From assembly GCF_013389665.1 (NCBI RefSeq), contig NZ_CP058316.1, forward strand, positions 1,116,001 through 1,180,000: DNA of 64,000 nt, given 5' to 3'. Of this stretch, positions 34,986 to 43,765 are shown one piece after another. The notes below the pieces were generated by a model, which searched no databases, was not told where the DNA came from, and worked only from the letters and a program-made list of their open reading frames with translations. Source of the DNA: Microbacterium oleivorans. Its GTDB lineage: Bacteria > Actinomycetota > Actinomycetes > Actinomycetales > Microbacteriaceae. Position 1 is the stretch's first letter; each line of letters begins with the position of its first letter. The position numbers were made by a program, and so were the translations under genes.

Positions 34986-35104
34986 AGCTCCATCCTCGCC
35001 GACGGCGGGCCCCGGCACCGTCGGCGAGAATCGGGGGTTAACCCGAACGGTGGTCTCCGGCCCGCTCCCCTGTACCGCGGGCGCGGCGGTCCTAGCGTGG
35101 AGTC

Positions 35105-36373
35105 ATGACCACAGCCGTCGCCTCCTCCGCCCCGCCGGCACGCGCCGTGCGCGTGCTGCGCCCGATCGTCGCGCTCCTCCAGCTCGCCGCCATCGGGCTC
35201 GCCGGGACCATCGTCTTCACCGTGCTCCTCACTCTCATGGCCACGGGCATCGGGCTGGCCCCGGTGCTCGGGCTCGGGCTGCCCCTGCTCGTGGCGTTCG
35301 TCTACGGACTGTGGCTCACCGGATGGCTCGAGTACGCCCGCGTCGACGGCCTGTACCGCCTCGACCTCCCCGCGCTCGAGCCGCGTCGCAGCGGACGCCC
35401 CGGGTTCGGCGGGTGGCTGCGTACGGTGTGGCTGCAGTTCGTCGACGGCCGGATGTGGCGCGGCGTCGCCCACGCCGGCATCTCGACGGTGCTCGGCATC
35501 GTCGTCTTCTGGCTCGCGGGCATCCTGGCCTCGGGCATCGCGCTGATCTTCGCTCCCCTCTACGCCACCGGCGAGGTCGGCATCGCGAGCACGGGGATCG
35601 CGGTACCGGTCGATGCCGCCGTCCTCGTCGGAGCGTTGGCGGTGCTCGTCTCCGCCGCGGTGCTGGCGGGCATCGCGCTCCTGCACGGCATTCTCGTGCA
35701 GGCGATCCTCGTCCCCTCCCGCGAGGCGCAGCTGGTCGAGGCCGCCCGCACAGCGGGCATGCAGCGAGAGGGCGCCGTGCGGGCGAGCGAGCTGGAACGG
35801 ACCCGGATCGAACGCGACCTGCACGACGGCGTCCAGCCCCGGCTGGTTTCGGTGGGGATGACGCTGGGGCTCGCGCAGCAGAAGATCGACGACGACCCGG
35901 ATGCCGCCAAGCAGCTGCTCGCCGAAGCGCACACCTCGACCAAGGCGGCCATCACCGAGCTGCGCCAGCTCGCCCGCGGCATCCACGCCTCGGTGCTCGA
36001 TGACCGCGGTCTCGACGCGGCACTGTCGGCCCTCGCCGCGCGGTCGCATGTCCCGGTCCACCTGGATGTACGCGTGGACCAGCGATGCGGTCGCACCGCC
36101 GAGGCCGCGGTGTACTTCGCGATCGCCGAGTCGCTGACCAACGCCGCCAAGCACTCCCGCGCGGCCGAGTGTCGCGTCGTCGTCCGGCATCGCGACGACC
36201 ACAGCCTGTGGGCCCGGGTCGAGGACAACGGTGTCGGTGGCGCCCGCGTCATCGCCGGCGGCGGCCTCGACGGCATCATCAACCGCATCACCGCCGCGGG
36301 GGGCGCGACGCGCCTCGACAGCCCCGCCGGCGGGCCGACCGCCCTGGAGGTGAGCGTCCCATGCGCATCCTGA
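35105..36373 (+). CDS. Two-component sensor histidine kinase (NarL-partner type)
   Basis: 422 residues. N-terminal membrane sensor domain with about four spans and a soluble loop (two early spans ending in VAFVYGLWLTGWLEY, two later ones ending in VSAAVLAGIALLHGILVQ), then HisKA_3 dimerisation helix ERTRIERDLHDGVQPRLVS with phosphoacceptor His240, TKAAITELRQLARGIHASVLDD, and an HATPase domain (AESLTNAAKHSRA N-box, VEDNGVGGA G1 box). It overlaps the response regulator by 13 bases. TAGCGT six bases before the ATG suggests a leaderless transcript. The third gene of the operon encodes a toast-rack membrane protein, as in LiaFSR-like envelope-stress systems. Confidence 0.92.
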   Translation: MTTAVASSAPPARAVRVLRPIVALLQLAAIGLAGTIVFTVLLTLMATGIGLAPVLGLGLPLLVAFVYGLWLTGWLEYARVDGLYRLDLPALEPRRSGRPGFGGWLRTVWLQFVDGRMWRGVAHAGISTVLGIVVFWLAGILASGIALIFAPLYATGEVGIASTGIAVPVDAAVLVGALAVLVSAAVLAGIALLHGILVQAILVPSREAQLVEAARTAGMQREGAVRASELERTRIERDLHDGVQPRLVSVGMTLGLAQQKIDDDPDAAKQLLAEAHTSTKAAITELRQLARGIHASVLDDRGLDAALSALAARSHVPVHLDVRVDQRCGRTAEAAVYFAIAESLTNAAKHSRAAECRVVVRHRDDHSLWARVEDNGVGGARVIAGGGLDGIINRITAAGGATRLDSPAGGPTALEVSVPCAS

Positions 36374-37038
36374 TCTGCGAGGACTCGGCGCTGCTGCGCG
36401 AGGGGCTCGTGCGTCTTCTGGCCGACTCGGGGCACGAGATCGTCGCGGCCGTCGCCCATGCCGACGGCATCGGGGCCACGGTGGCTCGGACCCGGCCCGA
36501 CCTCTGCATCCTCGATGTGCGGCTCCCGCCGACGTTCACCGACGAGGGCATCCGTGCCGCCCTCGCGCTGCGGGCCGAGTACGCCGCGCTGCCGATCCTG
36601 GTCCTCAGCCAGTACGTCGAGGAGCGCTACGCGAGCGAGCTCATCACCTCGCACGGTGCGGCGCTGGGCTACCTGCTCAAGGATCGTGTGGCCGATGTGG
36701 GCGAGTTCGTCTCGACCGTGGAGCGCATCGCTGGCGGAGCGACCGTCCTCGACCCCGAGGTGGTCGCCCAGCTGCTGACGCGCCGATCGCGGGACGAGCG
36801 GCTCGCGCATCTCACTGAGCGCGAACGCACGGTGCTCGCGCTGATCGCCGAAGGACGCAGCAACCAGGCGATCGCCGCGGCGATGTTCCTCAGCGAGGCG
36901 AGCGTCGAGAAGCACATCACCTCGCTCTTCCAGAAGCTCCACCTCGAGCAGGACGAGCACGGCAACCGCCGGGTGCTCGCCGCGCTCGTCCATCTCGAAC
37001 ACGGCGGCCCGTCGCCGCAGAACGGAGCAGTCCGATGA
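36361..37038 (+). CDS. Two-component response regulator, NarL/LuxR type
   Basis: 225 residues. Receiver domain with acidic pair in ICEDSALLREGL, phosphoacceptor Asp52 in CILDVRLPP, and Lys in YLLKDRVADV; LuxR-type helix-turn-helix at the end (LTERERTVLALIAEGRSNQAIAAAMFLSEASVEKHITSLFQKL). Cognate of the kinase with which it overlaps by 13 bases; its stop overlaps the start of the next gene (ATGA). Confidence 0.93.
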   Translation: MRILICEDSALLREGLVRLLADSGHEIVAAVAHADGIGATVARTRPDLCILDVRLPPTFTDEGIRAALALRAEYAALPILVLSQYVEERYASELITSHGAALGYLLKDRVADVGEFVSTVERIAGGATVLDPEVVAQLLTRRSRDERLAHLTERERTVLALIAEGRSNQAIAAAMFLSEASVEKHITSLFQKLHLEQDEHGNRRVLAALVHLEHGGPSPQNGAVR

Positions 37039-37916
37039 GCACGACCCTGACCCCGCCCCCCGCAACGCCCCCGGAGACGCCTGCCGGCCCGCCGGACGCG
37101 CCGGTCGGCACCTCTCCGCAGCCGGCGGCCCCGTCATCCGGGTCCCGCGCCATCGCGGTCCTGTGCGCCGCCGCCGGCGGCGCGCTCATCCTCTTCGCCG
37201 CCGGCACCGGCGTGATCTCGACCGTCACGAGCGGGGCCGAGCGGACCGCCACCCTCACGGCTTCGACGAGCGGTGTCACCGCGCTCGAGGTCGACACCGC
37301 GGCGGCGGAGGTCGAGGTGTCGTTCGCGTCCGTCGACGAGGCGACGCTCACCGTCACCGGCTCGCGCGGCGCCGACAGCTGGGAGCTCTCTCGATCGGGC
37401 GACCGCCTCGTCGTCGATTCCGATCGCGACTGGTGGGGAAGCTGGAGCCTGTGGGGAGACAGCGCCCGGGCGACGCTCGTGCTGCCCGACACGCTCGCGG
37501 GCGTCGACGCCGACCTCCGCGTCGGCGCGGGCTCGATGCGCGTCGCGGGCGAGTTCGGCGACCTCGAGCTGACGGTGGACGCCGGCTCGATCGACGCCTC
37601 GGGCACGGCGGAGACGGTCGGCACCACCGTCTCCGCCGGGCGAGCATCGATCGAGCTCCACGGGGTACGCGACGCCGTGGTCCAGCTCAGCGCGGGCCGG
37701 GTCTCGGGGGCCCTCACCGGTACGGCTCCGAGATCGGTCACCGTCGACGCCGAGGCGGGTGGAGTCGACCTCACCCTGCCGGCCGCGCGCTATGCGGTGA
37801 GCGCGAGCGAGGAGGCGGGGTCGTTCAGCAGCCGACTCCTGGAGGATCCGGCATCCGCTCACCGCGTCGAGGTCACCGTCTCGGCGGGGTCGGTGGTGCT
37901 GAACCCGTCGCGGTGA
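37035..37916 (+). CDS. Membrane-anchored toast-rack/DUF4097-like protein
   Basis: 293 residues. Pro/Thr-rich cytoplasmic start, one span (AIAVLCAAAGGALILFAAGTG), then an outside beta-rich domain with regularly repeating strands (LEVDTAAAEVEVSF, LRVGAGSMRVAGEFGDLELTV, DAGSIDASGTAETV, DAEAGGVDLTL), the pattern of putative adhesin/LiaF-like toast-rack folds. Translationally coupled to the response regulator, so it may sense or tune the same envelope signal. Function inferred from context only. Confidence 0.75.
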   Translation: MSTTLTPPPATPPETPAGPPDAPVGTSPQPAAPSSGSRAIAVLCAAAGGALILFAAGTGVISTVTSGAERTATLTASTSGVTALEVDTAAAEVEVSFASVDEATLTVTGSRGADSWELSRSGDRLVVDSDRDWWGSWSLWGDSARATLVLPDTLAGVDADLRVGAGSMRVAGEFGDLELTVDAGSIDASGTAETVGTTVSAGRASIELHGVRDAVVQLSAGRVSGALTGTAPRSVTVDAEAGGVDLTLPAARYAVSASEEAGSFSSRLLEDPASAHRVEVTVSAGSVVLNPSR

Positions 37917-37975
37917 GGCGAGCCCCGGCGATCCTGGAAGATCACTATGCGGCACCGATGAACACCCGTCTCCGA

Positions 37976-38003
37976 TTGCGCGCCGTTACCGGTCCGTTAT
38001 AAC
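37976..38003 (+). promoter_or_regulatory. Promoter of small-RNA candidate A
   Basis: -35 TTGCGC (37976-37981), 16-base spacer, -10 TATAAC (37998-38003). The same spacing and near-identical boxes occur at small-RNA candidate B. Confidence 0.6.
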
Positions 38004-38009
38004 TTCGAA

Positions 38010-38095
38010 TCACGCAGTTCCCCCCGACTGCGCGGTGTGATCTCTGGTGCAAGGGATGACAGGGCCGGCCGACGAATCTCGTCGGCCGGCCCTTC
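38010..38095 (+). ncRNA. Small-RNA candidate A
   Basis: About 85 bases from the predicted start point to the terminator. Order: hairpin CGCAGT/ACTGCG (38013-38032) with six Cs in its loop; TGTGAT; the element GGTGCAAGGGATGA (38046-38059); then a 14-bp terminator stem (38062-38075 / 38079-38092) followed by TTCT. It has its own promoter and no convincing ORF. Candidate B at 60765-60870 has the same order of parts. A C6 loop recalls actinobacterial 6C RNA, but that RNA has two such loops, so I do not call it 6C. Confidence 0.5.
38062..38092 (+). terminator. Terminator of small-RNA candidate A and the upstream operon
   Basis: Perfect 14-base stem GGGCCGGCCGACGA / TCGTCGGCCGGCCC with an ATC loop, followed by TTCT. 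It should also stop read-through from the two-component operon. Confidence 0.85.
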
Positions 38096-38138
38096 TCGCG
38101 TTTCCGCCGGGTGCCACGACGCGCCCTAGGCTGGCCGG

Positions 38139-39350
38139 GTGCGTGCGTTCACCGGTCATCTGCCCGGGTCGCCCGCCTACCGCCGCGTGATCGCCGGACT
38201 CTTCTTCGCGGGTGTGGCGACGTTCGCGCAGTTGTACTCGCCGCAGGCGGTGCTCCCGTTCGTCGGAGCGGAGTTCGGGGTCGAGCCCGCCACGGCCGCA
38301 CTCGCGGTGTCGGCATCGACACTCGGGTTGGCGGTCGCCGTCATCCCCTGGTCGGTCGTGGCCGACCGGATCGGACGCGTGCCGGCGATGGCCCTGGGCG
38401 TGATCGCCGCCACCGTGATGGGATTGCTCGCGCCTCTGGCACCCGCACTGCCCCTGCTCCTGGGTGCACGCCTGCTCGAGGGCATTGCGCTCGGCGCGGT
38501 GCCCGCGATCGCGCTGGCCTATCTCTCCGAGGAGGTCGCCCCCGCTCACACCGCCACGGCCGCCGGGAGCTACATCGCCGGGACGACGATCGGCGGCCTG
38601 CTCGGGCGCGTCGTGGCCGGGCCCTTCGGCGACATCGGGCTCTGGCGGGGCGGCGTGTTCGCCGTGGCCGCCGTCTGCGCCGCATCGGCGGCGCTGTTCG
38701 TCTGGCTGACACCGCGCGCCCGCGGATTCACGCCCGGGCGCCGCCGGGAGGTCCGCGGCCCGTCTGCGGCAGCCCGTCTGGCTGCGAACCTGAGCGATCG
38801 ACGCCAGCTCGCGCTGTACGCGCAGGGGTTGCTGCTCATGGGCGGATTCGTGGCGGTCTACAACTACCTCGGCTTCCACCTCGTCGAACCCCCGTACTCC
38901 TTGCCGCTGTGGGTCGTCAGCTCCCTCTTCCTCGCCTACCTCGCGGGGACGGTCACCTCTCCGTGGGCGGGCTCTCTGGCGGGTCGCTTCGGACGCCTGC
39001 CGGTGCTGCTCGGGTCGCTCGGAGTGATGGGAGCGGGCGTCGCGGTGACGGCGGTGCCCTCGCTGATCGCCGTGCTCGTGGGGCTGCTCGTCCTCACGGC
39101 GGGCTTCTTCGCCGCCCACGCCGTCGCGTCGGGCTGGGCGCCGAGCATCTCCGCGCCGCACGCTCGCGCGCAGGCGGCCTCGCTGTACTACCTCGGCTAC
39201 TACGGCGGATCGAGCCTGTTCGGGTGGCTGCTCGGGTACGCGTTCCACGGGCTCGGCTGGGACGGCGTCGCCGGCGGCGTCCTGGCGATGATCGCGGCGG
39301 CGGCCGTGTTCGCGCTCATCGGGCTGCGGGGTCGGCGCTCTCCGGGGTGA
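38139..39350 (+). CDS. MFS transporter, YnfM-like 12-span exporter
   Basis: 403 residues from a GTG with TAGGCT six bases upstream. Twelve spans; helix 1 region VIAGLFFAGVATFAQLYSPQAVLPF, motif A WSVVADRIGRVPAMALG, and the later repeat WAGSLAGRFGRLPVLLGSLG. The pattern matches YnfM/arabinose-efflux-like proton antiporters. Substrate unknown. The 3' end overlaps a minus-strand gene remnant by 35 bases. Confidence 0.88.
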   Translation: MRAFTGHLPGSPAYRRVIAGLFFAGVATFAQLYSPQAVLPFVGAEFGVEPATAALAVSASTLGLAVAVIPWSVVADRIGRVPAMALGVIAATVMGLLAPLAPALPLLLGARLLEGIALGAVPAIALAYLSEEVAPAHTATAAGSYIAGTTIGGLLGRVVAGPFGDIGLWRGGVFAVAAVCAASAALFVWLTPRARGFTPGRRREVRGPSAAARLAANLSDRRQLALYAQGLLLMGGFVAVYNYLGFHLVEPPYSLPLWVVSSLFLAYLAGTVTSPWAGSLAGRFGRLPVLLGSLGVMGAGVAVTAVPSLIAVLVGLLVLTAGFFAAHAVASGWAPSISAPHARAQAASLYYLGYYGGSSLFGWLLGYAFHGLGWDGVAGGVLAMIAAAAVFALIGLRGRRSPG

Positions 39351-39553
39351 GCGCGGCGGCGTCCTCGTCGCTTTGCGGCTCGGGCGGCGGGGCGAGAGCG
39401 TAGGCCCGCGACAGGTGACGGTACTGCGGCGAGGCGAACGCCACCAGGACCAGCACGAGCATGACCGCGCTGGCGGCGACGAAGGCGAGCGCGATACCGC
39501 GCGCATCACCTCCGCCCAGGAGCCACCGCCGAAGACACGCAGAAGGGGCGTCG
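39316..39553 (-). pseudogene. Remnant coding for the last span of a membrane protein
   Basis: A minus-strand frame with no usable start reads WLLGGGDARGIALAFVAAS, one hydrophobic span (VMLVLVLVAFASP) and QYRHLSRAYALAPPPEPQ before an acidic tail and TGA. It resembles the C-terminal end of a transporter. It begins directly after the stop of the membrane-protein gene at 39554, one frame shifted, so it is either a deletion remnant or a C-terminus cut off by a frameshift. Confidence 0.4.
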
Positions 39554-40393
39554 TCACCCGATCGGCCGGGCGCGGAGCGACGGGTCGGCGAGCGACCACT
39601 TCTGCGCGGTCTGCATGAGCCAGAAGGCGACGAAGATCACGAGCGCGATCACCTCGCCGATCAGCACCACCGGGAGCCCCGCCACCACGCCGAGCAGGAA
39701 GGTGGCGACGAGGTCGGCCGGGAGCGCGACGGCGAGCCCGACGTACGCGATCCGCAGGCGCCGGGACGGCGGGTGCTCGACCGACGGACGGATCGCCTCG
39801 GCCAGCGCCACCCCGGCGATGAGCGCGAAGAAGGCGACCGCGGCGACGACGTGGAGGCGGCCGAGCCCAGCCGGAGCACGGGTGGCGAACAGCGCCACCG
39901 CCGCGAGCACCCCGACGGCGATCGCGAGGGTGGGCGCCGCCGCGGCGAGCTCGATGTCGCCGCGCGAGCCCAGCACCACTCCGACCACGACGACGAGCGC
40001 GCCGACCACGACATAGGTCGTCACCGCGTTGGCGAGGTCGGCGACGACGGGCGCGGGAATGCAGGAAGCCGCGCAGTCCAGAGCAAGACCCGGCACCTCG
40101 CCTGGCGCCACCGGCGTCGGGACGATCGCCACGAGCGGGGCCAGCAGTGCGGCGACATCCAGCAGTACCCGCTGCGGGCCGCGGCCCGACAGGACCAGCA
40201 GGCACACCGCGGCCGCGACGAGGGCGGCGGAGAACACGGTGCGCGCCGGGGTGTAGAAGTAGTGGCTCAGGCTCGGCAGCACCCCCGCGTCGGGCACCGC
40301 GAGGGCGACGGAGACCAGGAGCGCGACGGGCGCCCCGGCCAGGGCCAGGCGGAGGTAGCGGTAGGTGCGCTGCGAGGTCGAGACGGCCGGCAC
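39554..40393 (-). CDS. Polytopic membrane protein of unknown function
   Basis: 279 residues from a GTG, about seven or eight spans and almost no soluble part. A recognisable stretch is SLSHYFYTPARTVFSAALVAAAVCLLVL, a pattern found in several unassigned actinobacterial membrane proteins; a loop has two Cys (LDCAASCIPAP). TAGCCT lies six bases upstream, suggesting leaderless expression. The reading frame ends just before an out-of-frame hydrophobic remnant. No function assigned. Confidence 0.75.
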   Translation of the reverse strand: MPAVSTSQRTYRYLRLALAGAPVALLVSVALAVPDAGVLPSLSHYFYTPARTVFSAALVAAAVCLLVLSGRGPQRVLLDVAALLAPLVAIVPTPVAPGEVPGLALDCAASCIPAPVVADLANAVTTYVVVGALVVVVGVVLGSRGDIELAAAAPTLAIAVGVLAAVALFATRAPAGLGRLHVVAAVAFFALIAGVALAEAIRPSVEHPPSRRLRIAYVGLAVALPADLVATFLLGVVAGLPVVLIGEVIALVIFVAFWLMQTAQKWSLADPSLRARPIG

Positions 40394-40434
40394 CGCATCA
40401 GGCTAACCGGCGGTCCCGACCCCGCGCGCGGGGG

Positions 40435-41619
40435 TCAGGAGATCGCGGCGATCTCGTTCGGGACGTGCGGCAGCTGGACCGTCTGCACGACCTCGCCCGT
40501 GGTGAGGTCGACGGCGACGAGCTCGCTGTCGGCGGGGTCGGTCACGTAGGCGATGTCGCCCGCGACCTTGACGGCGGGGTGCGGCGCCTGCCATTCGGCC
40601 GGCCCTTCCCAGGCGTCGATGACCGGCAGCGACTTCGTGATCTCGCCGGTGGCGGGGTCGATCCAGTGCAGCGAGCCGTCGGTGCCGATGAGCACGGCCT
40701 CACCGGCGGGACCGCGCGCGACGCCGCGGAAGGTGTACTCCACGCCCGCCGGAAGCGCGACCTTCGTCAGCGACTTCGCCTCGGTGTCGACCAGGGCGAT
40801 GTTGCGCAGGAGGTAGCCCTCGGCGTCGGGGTCGTCCTTGTAGTCCATGACCACGAGCGGGCTCGACTCCGAGACGTAGGCGTTGCCGATCCGGCCGTAC
40901 GCATCGGGCGAGGTGACCTTGGTGATCTCGCCGTCGGCGTAGATGAGGGCGCCGTTCTCGCAGCCGAACACCACGCGCTCGCCCTCGGCCGTGCCCTCGC
41001 CGTGCACGCCGGGGCAGTCCGCGTTCGCGGCGATCTCGGTGCGGTCGGCGTCGAGGACACGGATGCCGGTGCGCCCGGACTCGCCTCCGACGGTGGTCAG
41101 CAGCGTACCGTCCTCGAGTTCGACCGACACCCCGTGGTGCGCCTCGACGCCCGGGATGACCTCGGCGTCCGGCAGCGCGCCGTCGAGGGAGGCGAGGTCG
41201 GCGGTCTCGAAGATCGTCGTGTCGCTCGTCGCGTCGTCGTAGAGCACGGTCTTGCCGCCGTGCACCACGACGTGCCCGGCGGTCGCCGCCGGGACGAGGA
41301 GGTCGGTGAGCTCGGGCTGCTGCACGTCGAGCAGCTGGAAGCCCGCCGAGGTGGTGACCATCACGTGACGGTCGTCGCCCGCGGCGTTCAGACGGATGAA
41401 CTCCTCCGACTCGAACTCGCCGAGCACGTCGAGGTCGTCGCCGCCGAGCACGAGGACGCCGCCCTCGTAGCCGATCGCGACCCGCGGGCCCTCGGGGGCG
41501 GAGGTCTCGCCACCGGCGTCACCGGTCGGGCTCGACGCGGGCGCCGGGGTGGACGAGCAGCCCGCCAGCACGAGGGCGGCGGCGCCGACCAGGGCGCCGA
41601 TCTGCAGGGTTCTCTTCAT
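40435..41619 (-). CDS. aztD: Zinc metallochaperone AztD-like lipoprotein (copy 2)
   Basis: 394 residues. Signal peptide with lipobox VLAGCSS, a Pro/Ser/Thr-rich spacer, then a beta-propeller-like protein (VAIGYEGGVLVLGGDDLDVLGEF, VVHGGKTVLYDDATSDTTIF, VEAHHGVSVELEDGTLLTTVGG, GTDGSLHWIDPATGEI). AztD proteins hand zinc to the binding protein AztC outside the membrane; the VEAHHG His pair could take part. The ATG used follows AAGGAAA; an upstream ATG overlapping the aztC stop would remove a proper signal sequence. It is the last gene of the zinc operon and a paralogue of the protein at 42548. Confidence 0.8.
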   Translation of the reverse strand: MKRTLQIGALVGAAALVLAGCSSTPAPASSPTGDAGGETSAPEGPRVAIGYEGGVLVLGGDDLDVLGEFESEEFIRLNAAGDDRHVMVTTSAGFQLLDVQQPELTDLLVPAATAGHVVVHGGKTVLYDDATSDTTIFETADLASLDGALPDAEVIPGVEAHHGVSVELEDGTLLTTVGGESGRTGIRVLDADRTEIAANADCPGVHGEGTAEGERVVFGCENGALIYADGEITKVTSPDAYGRIGNAYVSESSPLVVMDYKDDPDAEGYLLRNIALVDTEAKSLTKVALPAGVEYTFRGVARGPAGEAVLIGTDGSLHWIDPATGEITKSLPVIDAWEGPAEWQAPHPAVKVAGDIAYVTDPADSELVAVDLTTGEVVQTVQLPHVPNEIAAIS

Positions 41620-41648
41620 GGGGTGTGTTTCCTTTCCAGGGAAATGCC

Positions 41649-42551
41649 TCATCGGGTGAGGCCGTCGGAGATGCGCTGAAGGTTCTGGCGCATCATGTCG
41701 AGGTAGGTGTCGCCGGGCGACCCGACGGGCGCGAGCGACTCGGTCAGCAGCGGTACGACGTCGACGTCTCGGCCGGCCTCATCGGCCAGCACCTGCATGA
41801 GACGGTCGGGCTGCGACGAGTCGGCGAAGATCGTGCGGACGCCCGCGGTGTCGATCGCGTCGACGAGTTCCTGCAGATCGGAGGCGCTCGGCGCCGCGAG
41901 GGTCGTGCCCCCGGGCACGGCGGCGCCGAGGATGCGCACGTCGTATCGCCGGGCGAGGTAGCCGAAGACGTGGTGGTTGGTCACGAGCGCACGATGCTCG
42001 GTCGCGATGGCGGCGAGCCCGGCGGACGTCTCGGCGTCGAGGGCCTCGAGGTCGGCGAGGTACGCCGCGGCGGCATCCGTCACCGCCCCGCCCTCTTCGC
42101 CGGCGAGGTCGACGAGCGCCGGCGCGAGCGCGTCGACGACGCGGGCGGTCTGGGTCGGATCGGTCCAGAAATGCGGGTCGACCGCGTCGGAGTCGAGGTA
42201 GCCGAGAACCTCGACGTGGTCGCCGGCGACGAACTGCGCGACGCCGTCGTCGGCGGACGCATCGACGTGGTGCTGCACGCCTTCCTCGAGACCGAGCCCG
42301 TTCGAGACCACGAGGTCGGCGCCGCGCATCGTCGCAGCGTCCTGAGCCGACAGCTCGAAGGAGTGAGGATCGGCGTCGCGGGGCATGAACGTGACGACCT
42401 CGAGCTGGTCGCCGGCGAGCGTCTCGACGATGTCGCCCAGGATGTTGGTGGTGACCACGACAGTGGGGCGGTCGCTGCCGGGCGCGGCGCATCCCGCGAG
42501 CGACAGCACGGCGGCCACGGTCGCGGCGACGGCGAGGGCGGCGCGCCTCAT
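41649..42551 (-). CDS. aztC: Zinc-binding lipoprotein of the ABC importer, AztC/ZnuA-like
   Basis: 300 residues. Lipobox SLAGCAAPG; cluster A-I metal-binding fold: VVVTTNILGDIVETLAGD, MPRDADPHSFEL (first metal His), DPHFWTDP (second), TNHHVFGYLARRYD (third) and the late acidic FADSSQPDRLMQV. It lacks the long His-rich loop of ZnuA, as AztC does, which fits delivery of zinc by AztD. Coupled by ATGA to the upstream aztD copy. Confidence 0.9.
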   Translation of the reverse strand: MRRAALAVAATVAAVLSLAGCAAPGSDRPTVVVTTNILGDIVETLAGDQLEVVTFMPRDADPHSFELSAQDAATMRGADLVVSNGLGLEEGVQHHVDASADDGVAQFVAGDHVEVLGYLDSDAVDPHFWTDPTQTARVVDALAPALVDLAGEEGGAVTDAAAAYLADLEALDAETSAGLAAIATEHRALVTNHHVFGYLARRYDVRILGAAVPGGTTLAAPSASDLQELVDAIDTAGVRTIFADSSQPDRLMQVLADEAGRDVDVVPLLTESLAPVGSPGDTYLDMMRQNLQRISDGLTR

Positions 42552-43765
42552 CGTCCGGTCTCCGTGAACAGCATCGGCGCGTGGCCGGTCTCGAAGCTCC
42601 GCGCCACGCGCGCCCCGTCGGCGGGGTCGAGCTCGAACAGCGTGCGCTCGGCGGGCCCGTTGAGGTATGTGCGTCGCTGGTCGGCGACGAGCTCGACGCC
42701 GGCGGCCAGTGCGGGGTCGGCGAGCGAGCCGGCCACGAGCTGCTCGGTCCGGGCCAGGATCTCACCCGTCGCCCCCGACAGCACCAGTACCGAGCCGTCC
42801 GCCGCGAGCGCGACGACGGTCTCGTCGGCGTCGTCGACTGCGGTCACCCGCGCGATCGGCTCCCCGGCGTCGTGAGCGGTCCACGAGCGTTCCCGCGTGT
42901 CGAGCAACCAGAAGGCGGTCGAGGCGGTGAGACCGGCCACCGTGGGGCGGCCCTCCCGCGCGGCGAACGACACGGCGCGCTCCGGTCCGCCCTCGAGGTA
43001 CGGGATGCGCTCGAGGACCGTGCCCGCGGCATCCGTGACCGCCAGCACAGCGCCGTCGGCGCAGCCGACGACGACCCCGACGTTCGTCGCGATCGAGCCC
43101 GACGGCTCGGGGCACGTCGTCGCGTCGAGCTCCTCGCCGGCCGCGTCCACGTGGCGGAGCTCCCCGGCGACGGCATCCGCGAGAAGGGCGCCCGAGGGGA
43201 GGGGGACGACGAACGAGCCCGGAGCGTCGAGGTCGAGGCGGAAGCTCTCGATGACATCGCCGCGTTTGAGCGCGTCGAGATCGAGCAGCACCGCTTCGCC
43301 GGTATCGCCGCCGTCGAAGTAGACGCCGGCGCCGAGGTCGCTCGTCACGGTGCGGGGCGTGCCGGTGCCCTCGAGATCGCCGAGGATGCGGGCCGGGGCC
43401 TCGTAGTAGTGGAAGTGGTCGACGTGGTTCCAGGTCCACACCCCGCTGTCGACGATCGAGACGGCACCGTCGCGGCCCGCGAACAGAAAGCGCCCCTCGC
43501 TGTCGAGCGTCTTCGCCGGTGGGATGTCGCCGAGCGTCACGGACTCCTCGTCGATCAGGTCGAGATGGTGGATGCCGCCGTCGGCGGCGATGCTCGTCAG
43601 GTGCAATGCCGGCTCGGCGAGCTCGCGCGCCCCGGCGACGGCGCCGTGGCCGTCGCCGAGCGCGCTGGCCTCGGGGGTGGGTTCGGCCGTCGCGGATGTC
43701 TGGCAGCCGGCCAGCAGCGCGACGCTGCTCAGGGCGACGAGCGCGAGAGGTGCACGAGGAGTCAT
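42548..43765 (-). CDS. aztD: Zinc metallochaperone AztD-like lipoprotein (copy 1)
   Basis: 405 residues. Signal peptide with lipobox LLAGCQTSA; propeller-like repeats (GGIHHLDLIDEESVTLGDI, DGAVSIVDSGVWTWNHVDHFHYYEAPARIL, VSFAAREGRPTVAGL). The run NHVDHFHYYEAP is a plausible zinc site, since AztD is known to use clustered His residues. Coupled by ATGA to both aztB and aztC. The second AztD copy lies on the other side of aztC, so zinc transfer may use two chaperones. Confidence 0.8.
   Translation of the reverse strand: MTPRAPLALVALSSVALLAGCQTSATAEPTPEASALGDGHGAVAGARELAEPALHLTSIAADGGIHHLDLIDEESVTLGDIPPAKTLDSEGRFLFAGRDGAVSIVDSGVWTWNHVDHFHYYEAPARILGDLEGTGTPRTVTSDLGAGVYFDGGDTGEAVLLDLDALKRGDVIESFRLDLDAPGSFVVPLPSGALLADAVAGELRHVDAAGEELDATTCPEPSGSIATNVGVVVGCADGAVLAVTDAAGTVLERIPYLEGGPERAVSFAAREGRPTVAGLTASTAFWLLDTRERSWTAHDAGEPIARVTAVDDADETVVALAADGSVLVLSGATGEILARTEQLVAGSLADPALAAGVELVADQRRTYLNGPAERTLFELDPADGARVARSFETGHAPMLFTETGR

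Noticed and set aside
38013..38032. 6C RNA
   Set aside because: Only one hairpin has a six-C loop, whereas 6C RNA has two such loops, and candidate B lacks the C-run while sharing all other parts.
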